Source of the DNA: Rhizobiales bacterium UBA3584
GTDB lineage: Bacteria > Pseudomonadota > Alphaproteobacteria > Rhizobiales > Devosiaceae
NCBI GenBank assembly: GCA_002375765.1
Contig: DFMV01000016.1
Coordinates: 48,519-68,322 of the forward strand
Reading direction: 5' to 3'
Length of the DNA: 19,804 nt
Shown here: positions 9,224 through 15,456 of the stretch, piece by piece
How the letters are laid out: each line of letters begins with the position of its first letter
Numbering within the stretch: the stretch's first letter is position 1
Position numbers and translations under genes: made by a program
The notes under the pieces: model-generated
Databases searched by the model: none
What the model was told of the DNA's origin: nothing
The model's input: only the letters and a program-made list of their open reading frames with translations

Positions 9224-9672
9224 GCGGGCGCTATTTCGACGATTGGTCGATCGGCGATACCATCGCCCATCCCATCCGCCGCACGGTCACCGAGGCGGAC
9301 AATCTTCTCATCACCACATTGACCCACAACCCCCAGCCCCTCCACCTCGATGCCGAATACGCAAAGGGCACAGAGTTCGGCCGGATCGTCGTCAACGGCA
9401 CGTTCACCTTCTCGCTGATGGTGGGCATATCGGTCGCTGAAACGACCCTCGGAACATTGATCGCCAATTTGGGCTATGACGCGGTCAGAATGCCCAAACC
9501 CGTATTCATTGGCGACACGCTGAGGATCGAATCCGAGGTGATCGACCTGCGCGCTTCCGGCAGCCGCCCCGAAGCGGGCATCGTCACCTTCGCCCATCGC
9601 GCCATCAACCAGCACGACGAAATCGTCTGCACCTGCACGCGCACCGCACTGATCCGGCGGAGGCCAAAATGA
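9220..9672 (+). CDS. MaoC-like hot-dog-fold (R)-hydratase/dehydratase, candidate 3-methylglutaconyl-CoA hydratase
   Basis: 150 residues, a single hot-dog domain. The hydratase motif is at residues 35-44: [10 protein letters not shown], with H42 as catalytic histidine. In PhaJ-type hydratases the partner acid lies five residues earlier (D31/H36), but here that position is N37. The NPQPLH form is one I associate with MaoC proteins acting on branched dicarboxyl-CoAs (mesaconyl-, itaconyl-type). The start overlaps the liuD stop (ATGA) and its own stop overlaps the next gene (ATGA), so it is made together with the leucine enzymes. With no crotonase-type liuC in the operon, hydration of 3-methylglutaconyl-CoA to HMG-CoA is the natural inference. 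A role on itaconyl- or mesaconyl-CoA is the alternative. Confidence 0.8.
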   Translation: MSGRYFDDWSIGDTIAHPIRRTVTEADNLLITTLTHNPQPLHLDAEYAKGTEFGRIVVNGTFTFSLMVGISVAETTLGTLIANLGYDAVRMPKPVFIGDTLRIESEVIDLRASGSRPEAGIVTFAHRAINQHDEIVCTCTRTALIRRRPK

Positions 9673-10508
9673 GGCTGCGCTCACTGCTCTTTGTCCCCGG
9701 AGACCGCCCGGACCGCATGGAAAAGGCGCTGAAAAGCGACGCCGATGCCGTGATCCTCGATCTTGAGGATTCGGTGCTGCCCGAGCGAAAACCCTGGGCG
9801 CGCAAGGATGTGGCGCAGTTCCTTTCGAGCGCCAGCCGCGAGGTGACGCTGATGGTCCGCGTCAATCCGCTCGGCTCCCCCGATCTCGCAGCCGACCTGG
9901 AGTCGATCCTTTCTGCCAAGCCCGACGCGCTGGTGCTGCCCAAATCGGAATCGGGAAGCTCCGTCGCCGAACTGGCCGCCATGCTGGGCCTGTCGCACAT
10001 CCCGATCCTGCCCATCGCCACCGAAACCCCCAGGGCGGTGTTCGGGCTTGGCACCTATGGTGCCGTCGCCAGCCGCTTGTGCGGGTTGACCTGGGGCGCC
10101 GAGGACCTCCCCGCCGCCGTCGGCGCCACCACGGCTCGCCGCCCCGGTGGCAGTTATACGCCGCCCTACGAAATGGTGCGCAGTCTCACCCTGTTCGGCG
10201 CCCACGCGGCGGGCGTCCTGGCCATCGAGACGGTCTATCCCGATTTCATCGATACCGAAGGGCTCAGGGCATATGCGGCGCGCGCCCGCCGCGACGGCTT
10301 TTCGGGCATGATGGCCATCCATCCCACCCAGATCGCCGTCATCAACGCCGCCTTCTCCCCCACCGAAGCCGAAATCGCCCACGCAAGGGCCGTCATCGCC
10401 GCCTTTGCCGATAATCCGGGGGCCGGAACCCTCAGGCTCGAGGGCCGCATGATCGACCGCCCGCATCTCCTCGCAGCAAAGCGTCTGTTAGCCCAGCTTC
10501 CCGGCTGA
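9669..10508 (+). CDS. CitE/HpcH-family CoA-ester lyase, candidate HMG-CoA lyase substitute
   Basis: 279 residues with the TIM-barrel CitE pattern: [18 protein letters not shown] at the N-terminus, [24 protein letters not shown] (R64), LVLPKSES (K92), the metal-ligand glutamate in [11 protein letters not shown] (E119), LTWGAEDL (E145/D146), and the C-terminal [20 protein letters not shown]. Family members cleave citryl-, malyl- or citramalyl-CoA to acetyl-CoA and a 2-oxoacid by a Mg-dependent retro-Claisen reaction. Here the gene is the last of the bkd/liu operon, overlapping the MaoC gene by 4 nt, and no LiuE-type HMG-CoA lyase is seen. Cleavage of HMG-CoA to acetyl-CoA and acetoacetate is therefore inferred from position. 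Citramalyl-CoA lyase is the main alternative. Confidence 0.82.
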   Translation: MRLRSLLFVPGDRPDRMEKALKSDADAVILDLEDSVLPERKPWARKDVAQFLSSASREVTLMVRVNPLGSPDLAADLESILSAKPDALVLPKSESGSSVAELAAMLGLSHIPILPIATETPRAVFGLGTYGAVASRLCGLTWGAEDLPAAVGATTARRPGGSYTPPYEMVRSLTLFGAHAAGVLAIETVYPDFIDTEGLRAYAARARRDGFSGMMAIHPTQIAVINAAFSPTEAEIAHARAVIAAFADNPGAGTLRLEGRMIDRPHLLAAKRLLAQLPG

Positions 10509-10529
10509 CCGCCATAAGGACAGACAGTC

Positions 10530-11015
10530 GGACGAGGCGCAGCCGAGGACCCCGCGCGACGTTTCGCGCGCCCCTCGGAGGGCCAGTGAACGGCATAGCA
10601 CGGTCTTAGCGCGTCATGCCGTGAGCGGTATGGCCCGTGAGAGAAGGAAATGGACGAGGCACAGCCGAGGACCCCGGCGAACGTTTTCGCCGCGCCGTCG
10701 CAGGCGCAACGTAGGGCATAGGCGCAATTTTAGCGCCGTCATGCCCGCTGCGGTGCGCGTCGTGAGACAGATGGACGAGGCAAAACCGAGGACCCCGCGC
10801 GACGTTTCGCGCGCCCCTCGGAGGGCCAGTGAACGGCATAGCGCGGTTTTAGCGCGTCATGCCGTGAGCATTACGGCCCATGAGAGAAGGAAATGGACGA
10901 GGTAAAACCGAGGACCCCGGCGAACGTTTTCGCCGCGCCGTCGCAGGCGCAACGTAGGGCATAGGCGCGGTTTTAGCGCCGTCATGCCCGCAGTGGTACG
11001 CGCCGTGAGACAGAA
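10530..11015. repeat. A-B-A-B tandem array of a ~122-nt structured unit
   Basis: There are four head-to-tail units with starts at 10530 (A1), 10652 (B1), 10773 (A2) and 10895 (B2). Every unit opens GGACGAGGY...CCGAGGACCCC. A1 and A2 differ at about 9 of 122 bases by eye; B1 and B2 are similarly close. A and B differ more but keep the same three hairpins. H1 has a CGTT loop: GCGCGA/TCGCGC in A2 (10797-10812), GGCGAA/TTCGCC in B2 (10919-10934). H2 is directly adjacent with a 6-nt loop: GCCC/GGGC (A), GCGCC/GGCGC (B). H3 is CGGCAT/ATGCCG (A) or GGGCAT/ATGCCC (B) around GCGC or GGCGC stems with a GGTTTTA loop. The array lies between the citE-like stop and the 3' end of tRNA-Ala. It has no convincing ORF. 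A fragment resembling a B tail (10516-10529) precedes A1. Function unknown. Confidence 0.85.
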
Positions 11016-11019
11016 TAAA

Positions 11020-11095
<76 letters not shown>

Positions 11096-11145
11096 ATTCG
11101 AAGAGGGGTTTAGCGCAATATCGCGCAGGCTGGAAGGGGGGAATT

Positions 11146-11225
11146 GGAGCATTTCCTGGACAAGTTGATGCTGCCTATCCGGCTCGGACCCGCAGGGCCG
11201 AGCAAGTGAAAGGCAGAAGTGCTCC
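11146..11225. repeat. 80-nt long imperfect palindrome upstream of tRNA-Ala
   Basis: Nested inverted pairs: GGAGCATTTC (11146-11155) with GAAGTGCTCC (11216-11225, one G-T pair); CTGCC (11171-11175) with GGCAG (11212-11216); and GCTCGG (11182-11187) with CCGAGC (11198-11203). The start GGAGCATTTCCTGGACAAGT resembles the GAGCGTTTCC...AAGT palindromes common in Rhizobiales genomes, so it is probably a dispersed element. It lies 6 nt beyond the stop of the minus-strand gene at 11231, and may end that transcript. Confidence 0.6.
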
Positions 11226-11230
11226 AGGAC

Positions 11231-11872
11231 CTATTCGGTCGGCAGCGCCAGGGCGATCTGTCCCGGCAATGTCTCGACCGGCTCAAAGCGAAGATTCGTG
11301 CAATTGGCGGCAAAGACCTCGGCCCAGGCCGCGCCGCGCTGCTCTATATAGGCGATGCGGTTTGCCTCTCCCTCCAGAGTCGCCTGTTGCGCTGCGGCGC
11401 TGGCCCGTTCGGCCGCCTGCATGAAACCGTCATCTGCGAAATAATTGCAGCCCGGCACGTCAATGGTTTTCCAGGCGACAAGGGCGATGTCGATAACGTC
11501 GCGCGCGATCTGCCGGCTGAAACTCATATAGGGTGCCAGGTCCGGATCGCCGCAGACCCGCGCCGCCGCCCCGGCACGCATCTGCGCAACCCGATCGGGT
11601 GTGTCCTCGATCTCCTCGGATGCCGCGGCGACGATTTCGCGAAGCCGGATCTGGGCCGCAACCTGTTCGAGCGGTGAAAGATAGTCGATCGCGGTATCAA
11701 AGAGCGCGCATCGGGTGGTCACATCGATTCCCACCACCAGCGCTTCGGCATCGGTCATCATCTGCTCGACATCGGCGGCGTCGTCCTGGGCCACCACGCT
11801 GCCGGCCATCAGCATCGAGATAACCAGTGCCGCGCTGCACGCGCGTGACGATAATGGGGGCCAGTGGGACAA
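11231..11872 (-). CDS. Secreted or periplasmic protein of unknown function with four cysteines
   Basis: I do not recognise the family. A TTG start at 11872 is preferred because GAGG (11884-11881) lies 8 nt upstream; an in-frame GTG at 11917 has no ribosome site. From TTG the protein is 213 residues and begins with a signal peptide (arginine in the n-region, ACSAALVISMLMAGSVVA core), with likely cleavage at VVA-Q. The mature part is alpha-helical in look, Ala/Glu/Asp-rich, with four cysteines (TRCALF, RVCGDP, PGCNYF, NCTNLRF) that could form two disulfides in the periplasm. The reading frame is intact with GC-rich codon use like its neighbours. It stands alone on the minus strand between the tRNA and the porin. 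Function cannot be assigned. Confidence 0.7.
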   Translation of the reverse strand: MSHWPPLSSRACSAALVISMLMAGSVVAQDDAADVEQMMTDAEALVVGIDVTTRCALFDTAIDYLSPLEQVAAQIRLREIVAAASEEIEDTPDRVAQMRAGAAARVCGDPDLAPYMSFSRQIARDVIDIALVAWKTIDVPGCNYFADDGFMQAAERASAAAQQATLEGEANRIAYIEQRGAAWAEVFAANCTNLRFEPVETLPGQIALALPTE

Positions 11873-12270
11873 TAACAAAACCTCTATAGGACCAGGCGGC
11901 GGTCCGAACTCAAGCACATCACCAATGTGGCTGTTTTGCGAAACCGGCGCGCGTCACAGTCTTTCGCAGGCGATACATAAAGGAGTCGTAAAGGCTAATT
12001 GCCTCAAATATTAACGAGTGGTTTCCGTATGTGTGGACATTTTGCAACAATGCCTTTGCAACCCGCCCGAACGGCTGTTGAACAGGGCTAACGGCTGTTG
12101 CGCGCTCAACCGGCATCGCTAGAGTGGGTCTTGCGAATCCATGCATGGGATCGTTTGTCGGTCGCAACGCGACGGCAACACACGACACCAACAATAATGT
12201 GGTCGCGTTTCGACAAACTGCCGGATAGCCCGGCACAAACAAACTGAATGACTGACTTTGGAGGTCAATT
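11873..12270. other. Long intergenic and leader region upstream of the porin
   Basis: Roughly 400 nt with no credible gene; a 107-codon minus-strand frame at 11919-12242 lacks codon bias, a ribosome site and recognisable sequence. It contains a repeated TTTGCAAC (12041-12048 and 12055-12062), a repeated ACGGCTGTTG (12071-12100), and hairpins GTCGC-AAC-GCGAC (12161-12173), GTCG-CGTTT-CGAC (12202-12214) and GCCGG-ATAGC-CCGGC (12220-12234). The porin ribosome site GGAGG lies about 6-10 nt before the ATG at 12271. This looks like a regulatory leader, which would suit an abundant outer-membrane protein. Confidence 0.5.
12071..12125 (+). promoter_or_regulatory. Direct repeat overlapping a possible porin promoter
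   Basis: ACGGCTGTTG occurs at 12071-12080 and 12091-12100, an exact 20-nt period (about two turns), so one protein could contact the same face twice. The second copy runs into TTGCGC (12098-12103), followed after 16 nt by TAGAGT (12120-12125), a weak sigma-70-like pair. If used, the porin leader would be about 140 nt. The repeat is plain; the promoter is tentative. Confidence 0.35.
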
Positions 12271-13467
12271 ATGAAACTTAAGAGCCTTCTTCTGGGTTCT
12301 GCAGCTGTTCTGGCCCTGTCGACGGGTGCCCAGGCCGCTGATCCGATTCCGGCGACTTTTGTGTCGCTCGGCGTCTGCGATGCCTACGGCATCTCGGGCC
12401 TGACCATTGAATCCGACGACACCTGCCTGTCGATCTCGGGTGAAGTGTCCTACGAATATACGCACCAGGATTTCGATGGTGTGTACAATCCTGTTGTGAA
12501 CGCTGCTGTTGATCCCGACATTATCTCTGACGTCGATTGGGAACTGGCCTTCGAGGCTACCACCCAGACGGATTCCGGCGCTGCCGTTGCCTTCATTTCA
12601 TTCGTTGATGACAATGCTGATGGCGATGCCGTCGTTGTCGATCAGGCCTATGTTCAGTTCGGTGACACCACCGTTCTTTCGGCTGGCCTGAAGGATTCGA
12701 TCCTCGACACCGAAGTGCTCGACCGCACTTATGGTGGCGATGCGCACGAAGATTTCGATTGGGACTTCGATGAAAACGACCTGACGAACGAAGTCGCTCA
12801 GGGCGGTCATGTCATCACCATCGAATCGCTGGTTGCAGATGGGTTCACTGTCATCGCAGGTCTTGAAGACCTGAATGACGCAGGCGCCGGCGACCCCGGC
12901 GATGGCGGCACTGCACTGCTCGGCGTCGAATATGACGGCGGCATGTTCTCGGCTGAAGCTGCCGTTCTCCTTGGCGACCTCTATGGTGCCACTGATCCGG
13001 TCAACTTCTACGCTGCTGTTTCTGCAGAGTTCGACTCGTTTGAGGCTCGCGCTAGCGTGATCTTCGATGACACCGGCGATTACATCGCTTCGCTCGGTGC
13101 CACGGCAACCCTCGACATGTTCACTCTCGACGCTGATGCCTACTTCCGCGACAACAGCGACTGGGGCATTGCTGGCGAAGGTTCGTTCGACGCCACTGAA
13201 ACCGTTGCTGTTTACATCGGCGCCGGCTACCAGGAAGTAGCAGCCGTTGACATCTTCACCGTTTACGGTGGTGTTGACGCTGACGTCACCGAAACCATCA
13301 CTGCCAACGCTGAACTCGGCTACACCGACAACGGTGGCGCTGACTACATCTACGGCGCTGCTGGCCTGACCTACGCTCCCGGCGGCGGTTTCGAAACCAG
13401 CCTGAACGTGTTCGCCGACACCGACGACCACTACAAGCTGACCTTCGAAGCTTCCAAAGAGTTCTAA
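12271..13467 (+). CDS. Outer-membrane porin (Porin_2 / alphaproteobacterial type)
   Basis: 398 residues with a textbook signal peptide (MKLKSLLLGSAAVLALSTGAQA, cleaved after residue 22). The mature N-terminus carries the two-cysteine hallmark of alphaproteobacterial porins, VCDAYG...DDTCLSISGEV, then alternating beta-strand patterns, and it ends in phenylalanine (LTFEASKEF) as BAM substrates do. It should form a trimeric beta-barrel for passive diffusion. By hand count the mature protein has about 52 Asp and 24 Glu against only 6 Lys+Arg, so it is extremely acidic, as in marine or halophilic species. Codons such as GCT and GTT are much more frequent than in the neighbours, a sign of high expression. 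It has a strong ribosome site (GGAGG) and a strong terminator. It stands as a single-gene unit. Confidence 0.9.
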   Translation: MKLKSLLLGSAAVLALSTGAQAADPIPATFVSLGVCDAYGISGLTIESDDTCLSISGEVSYEYTHQDFDGVYNPVVNAAVDPDIISDVDWELAFEATTQTDSGAAVAFISFVDDNADGDAVVVDQAYVQFGDTTVLSAGLKDSILDTEVLDRTYGGDAHEDFDWDFDENDLTNEVAQGGHVITIESLVADGFTVIAGLEDLNDAGAGDPGDGGTALLGVEYDGGMFSAEAAVLLGDLYGATDPVNFYAAVSAEFDSFEARASVIFDDTGDYIASLGATATLDMFTLDADAYFRDNSDWGIAGEGSFDATETVAVYIGAGYQEVAAVDIFTVYGGVDADVTETITANAELGYTDNGGADYIYGAAGLTYAPGGGFETSLNVFADTDDHYKLTFEASKEF

Positions 13468-13475
13468 GAACTCTT

Positions 13476-13528
13476 CGCCTCGAGGCGATTTTTGGAAAGG
13501 CCCGGCATTTGCCGGGCCTTTCTTTTTT
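13476..13528 (+). terminator. Tandem rho-independent terminators after the porin
   Basis: First a short stem CGCC-TCGA-GGCG (13476-13487) followed by ATTTTT. Then a strong 11-bp stem AAAGGCCCGGC/GCCGGGCCTTT (13496-13506 and 13511-13521) with loop ATTT and a T-run CTTTTTTG. The second is unambiguous. The remaining 130 nt to the next start hold nothing I can name. Confidence 0.9.
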
Positions 13529-13660
13529 GCGTTCGGCCCATTTGCCCAGGAAATCAGGGCGTGCAATGGCTTCGCTACAGCCCGAAATGCTTTACACTCA
13601 TGGCCCGATTACCGAGTCGACCGACATTGCCGCCTCGCGGCGCAAACTTATTGGCTTTGA

Positions 13661-14839
13661 ATGATTTTTCCCCGCCTTCTGTCATTTACCGTACCAGCTT
13701 TCGTCTTGCTGACCCCAACCCAAGCGGCCCTCGCGCAGTATCAGTCACTCGATCAGACGGTGGAGAACGGCGCTGAATCCGGAGAACCCTTCGCCTGGGC
13801 CATCCGGATCGATGCCGGCGAGCCCACGCTGACCGGAAACGTGCCCTACGCTTCGGTTGCCACCATCCTGGCCGAGCGGGCAGGGAGCGACGACGATGGC
13901 ATGACGATTGCCGAAGGCGCGCCCCTTGGCTTTTTGCGCGACGCCATGAAGGCCATCGCAGCGAGCGAAATGATGGTTGACGGTTCGATCGCCTATGATG
14001 AAGGGGAATGGAGCGTTTCGGGTACTCTGGCGCCCGATCAGGATATCGCGGCACTGACCGACGTGCTTGGTTCTTCAGTCGGCACCGGACCCGAATGGGT
14101 CGTCGCGGTCGAAACATCCGGCCCGAACCAGGAGCAAGCCGCTCAACCCGCCGATCCGCTTGCGCAGGACATCGTGGAGTCGGTTGAAAATCTGCTTGAG
14201 GAAAATACCGTTGAGACTGGAGATACAACAGAAAACGGCGACGCCGGTGCGCCTGAGCCCGAACCGCTCGAAAATGAGACGGACGCCGCCCCCCAATTGA
14301 CTGCGGAGGCCAGCGAGCCGGCCGACGATGCGGCACAGCTCCAGCAAGACCCTGAGCCCGCACCCGCCGACAATCCAATCGTCCAGAACGATGCATCGGC
14401 AAAACCGCCTGTCGCCCCGGCCGATACTGCAACCACAAACACAAACACCGACCTGTCGGCCCAGGCAGCTCAGTGCCGCGAGCAGGTCACAGCGCTCACC
14501 GCGAACAACCCGATATCATTTGCTTCGGGCCGTACGGCGCCGACCGCGGCTTCGGAAGGCGTGATCGCCGAAATCGCCGGCATACTGGCCGTTTGCCCTT
14601 CGCTGCCTGTTTATGTAGAAGGACATACCGACGCCGATGGGCGCGCCGAAACCAATCTCGTCCTGTCCCTCAGCCGTGCCGAGGCCGTGGTCGACCGGCT
14701 GGTGGAGCAGGGGATCGACCCGCAGCGCCTTTTCGCCGTCGGTTATGGGGCAAGCCTTCCCGTCGCATCCAACGATACGGCGGCTGGCAAGGCTAAAAAC
14801 CGGCGCATCGTCTTCAGCTTCGAGGATATTGCGCAATAG
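13661..14839 (+). CDS. OmpA-family peptidoglycan-binding envelope protein
   Basis: 392 residues. A signal peptide (MIFPRLLSFTVPAFVLLTPTQAALA, cleaved near residue 25) precedes a 130-residue region (WAIRIDAGEPTLTGNVPYAS ... GSIAYDEGEWSVSGTLAPDQ) that looks like two BON-type repeats. A long acidic, Pro/Gln-rich linker (about 150-275) follows, and then the OmpA C-terminal domain (about 283-392): NPISFASGRTAPTAASEGVI, YVEGHTDADGRAETNLVLSLSRAEAVVDRL, RLFAVGYGASLPVA, KAKNRRIVF. D324 and the conserved arginine of LSLSRAEAV match the diaminopimelate-binding residues of the family. It probably tethers the outer membrane or periplasm to peptidoglycan. No clear ribosome site precedes ATG 13661, so the start is less certain than the frame. 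It probably leads a unit with the next two small genes. Confidence 0.85.
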   Translation: MIFPRLLSFTVPAFVLLTPTQAALAQYQSLDQTVENGAESGEPFAWAIRIDAGEPTLTGNVPYASVATILAERAGSDDDGMTIAEGAPLGFLRDAMKAIAASEMMVDGSIAYDEGEWSVSGTLAPDQDIAALTDVLGSSVGTGPEWVVAVETSGPNQEQAAQPADPLAQDIVESVENLLEENTVETGDTTENGDAGAPEPEPLENETDAAPQLTAEASEPADDAAQLQQDPEPAPADNPIVQNDASAKPPVAPADTATTNTNTDLSAQAAQCREQVTALTANNPISFASGRTAPTAASEGVIAEIAGILAVCPSLPVYVEGHTDADGRAETNLVLSLSRAEAVVDRLVEQGIDPQRLFAVGYGASLPVASNDTAAGKAKNRRIVFSFEDIAQ

Positions 14840-14899
14840 CATAATGGGTTGTGCGCACCCGCTATCGACGCGCACCGATTGGGGAAGAGGGGCTTGGCA

Positions 14900-15007
14900 G
14901 TGAGTGACATTGCGTATCTGATTGCTATCAACTGGCCGTTTCTGGTGCTGGCCGTGCTGATCGGCATCGCGACCGGCTGGTATGGCGCACCCGAAGATCG
15001 CGGCTGA
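14900..15007 (+). CDS. 35-residue single-pass membrane peptide
   Basis: A GTG start at 14900 preceded by AGAGGGG gives MSDIAYLIAINWPFLVLAVL followed by IGIATGWYGAPEDRG and a TGA. Residues 7-28 form one uninterrupted hydrophobic segment with a short charged C-terminal tail. The stop is 11 nt before the ATG of the helix-hairpin-helix gene, and that gene's AAGG ribosome site overlaps the stop, so the two are likely coupled. Its WPFL...LIGIATGWY pattern resembles the N-terminal anchors of larger proteins that end in HhH domains. That makes it a plausible partner of the next product. No function is known to me. Confidence 0.6.
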   Translation: MSDIAYLIAINWPFLVLAVLIGIATGWYGAPEDRG

Positions 15008-15018
15008 AGGCAACACCC

Positions 15019-15444
15019 ATGGATCCCACGCCCCACATCATTCCCAACGCCCTGCTGCTGCTCGCCGCCTTTTTCATCGGCTGCCTTGTAGGCTTCATGC
15101 TTAAACGCATGCTCGGCCCGCGCCGGCAGACAGCGTCGGCCCCGCAGCCCGATCAACAGCAAGCGGCCGGGTCCTCGGCCACCCGCGACCTCGGCGATCC
15201 AGCCCTCGGCCTGCTCGACGGTCCCATTGGTGGGCAAGCCGATGACCTCAAGAAAATCAAGGGCATCGGCCCCAAACTTGAATCGGTTCTGCACGACAAC
15301 GGCGTCTATCATTTCAGCCAGATTGCCGCCTGGAACGCCAAATCCATCACCATGATGAACGCCCGCCTGTCCTTCAAGGGACGCATCGAACGCGAAAAAT
15401 GGGTGTCTCAGGCCAAGGCGCTGGTCAAGGCCAATAAGTCGTAG
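15019..15444 (+). CDS. Membrane-anchored helix-hairpin-helix domain protein
   Basis: 141 residues. A transmembrane segment (about residues 9-29, NALLLLAAFFIGCLVGFMLKR) is followed by a Gln/Ala/Pro linker. The C-terminal domain (75-138) is DDLKKIKGIGPKLESVLHDNG then VYHFSQIAAW and SFKGRIEREKWVSQAKAL. The KGIGPKLE motif is the hairpin of an HhH DNA/RNA-binding fold (H3TH, as at the end of some alphaproteobacterial NuoE and ribosomal-protein-L21-like proteins). Positive charges after the membrane span suggest the domain faces the cytoplasm. Ribosome site AAGG is 8 nt upstream. It probably forms a unit with the 35-residue peptide and perhaps the OmpA gene. The exact role is unknown; often annotated as a predicted 5' flap-nuclease-like protein, but no nuclease residues are visible. 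Confidence 0.8.
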   Translation: MDPTPHIIPNALLLLAAFFIGCLVGFMLKRMLGPRRQTASAPQPDQQQAAGSSATRDLGDPALGLLDGPIGGQADDLKKIKGIGPKLESVLHDNGVYHFSQIAAWNAKSITMMNARLSFKGRIEREKWVSQAKALVKANKS

Positions 15445-15456
15445 GCGGCTTGCGCG

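Noticed and set aside
10621..10905. Arg-rich 94-codon frame through the tandem array
   Set aside because: It runs across repeat boundaries, has extreme Arg/Ser composition and no homology; the structured repeats explain the sequence better.
10530..11015. CRISPR array
   Set aside because: Units are about 122 nt, adjacent and nearly identical throughout; there are no short repeats with unique spacers and no cas genes.
11919..12242. 107-codon minus-strand frame in the porin leader
   Set aside because: No ribosome site, no typical codon use, no recognisable sequence; the region looks regulatory.
12598..13566. 322-codon minus-strand frame antisense to the porin
   Set aside because: It overlaps the porin and its terminator, and mirrors porin codons.
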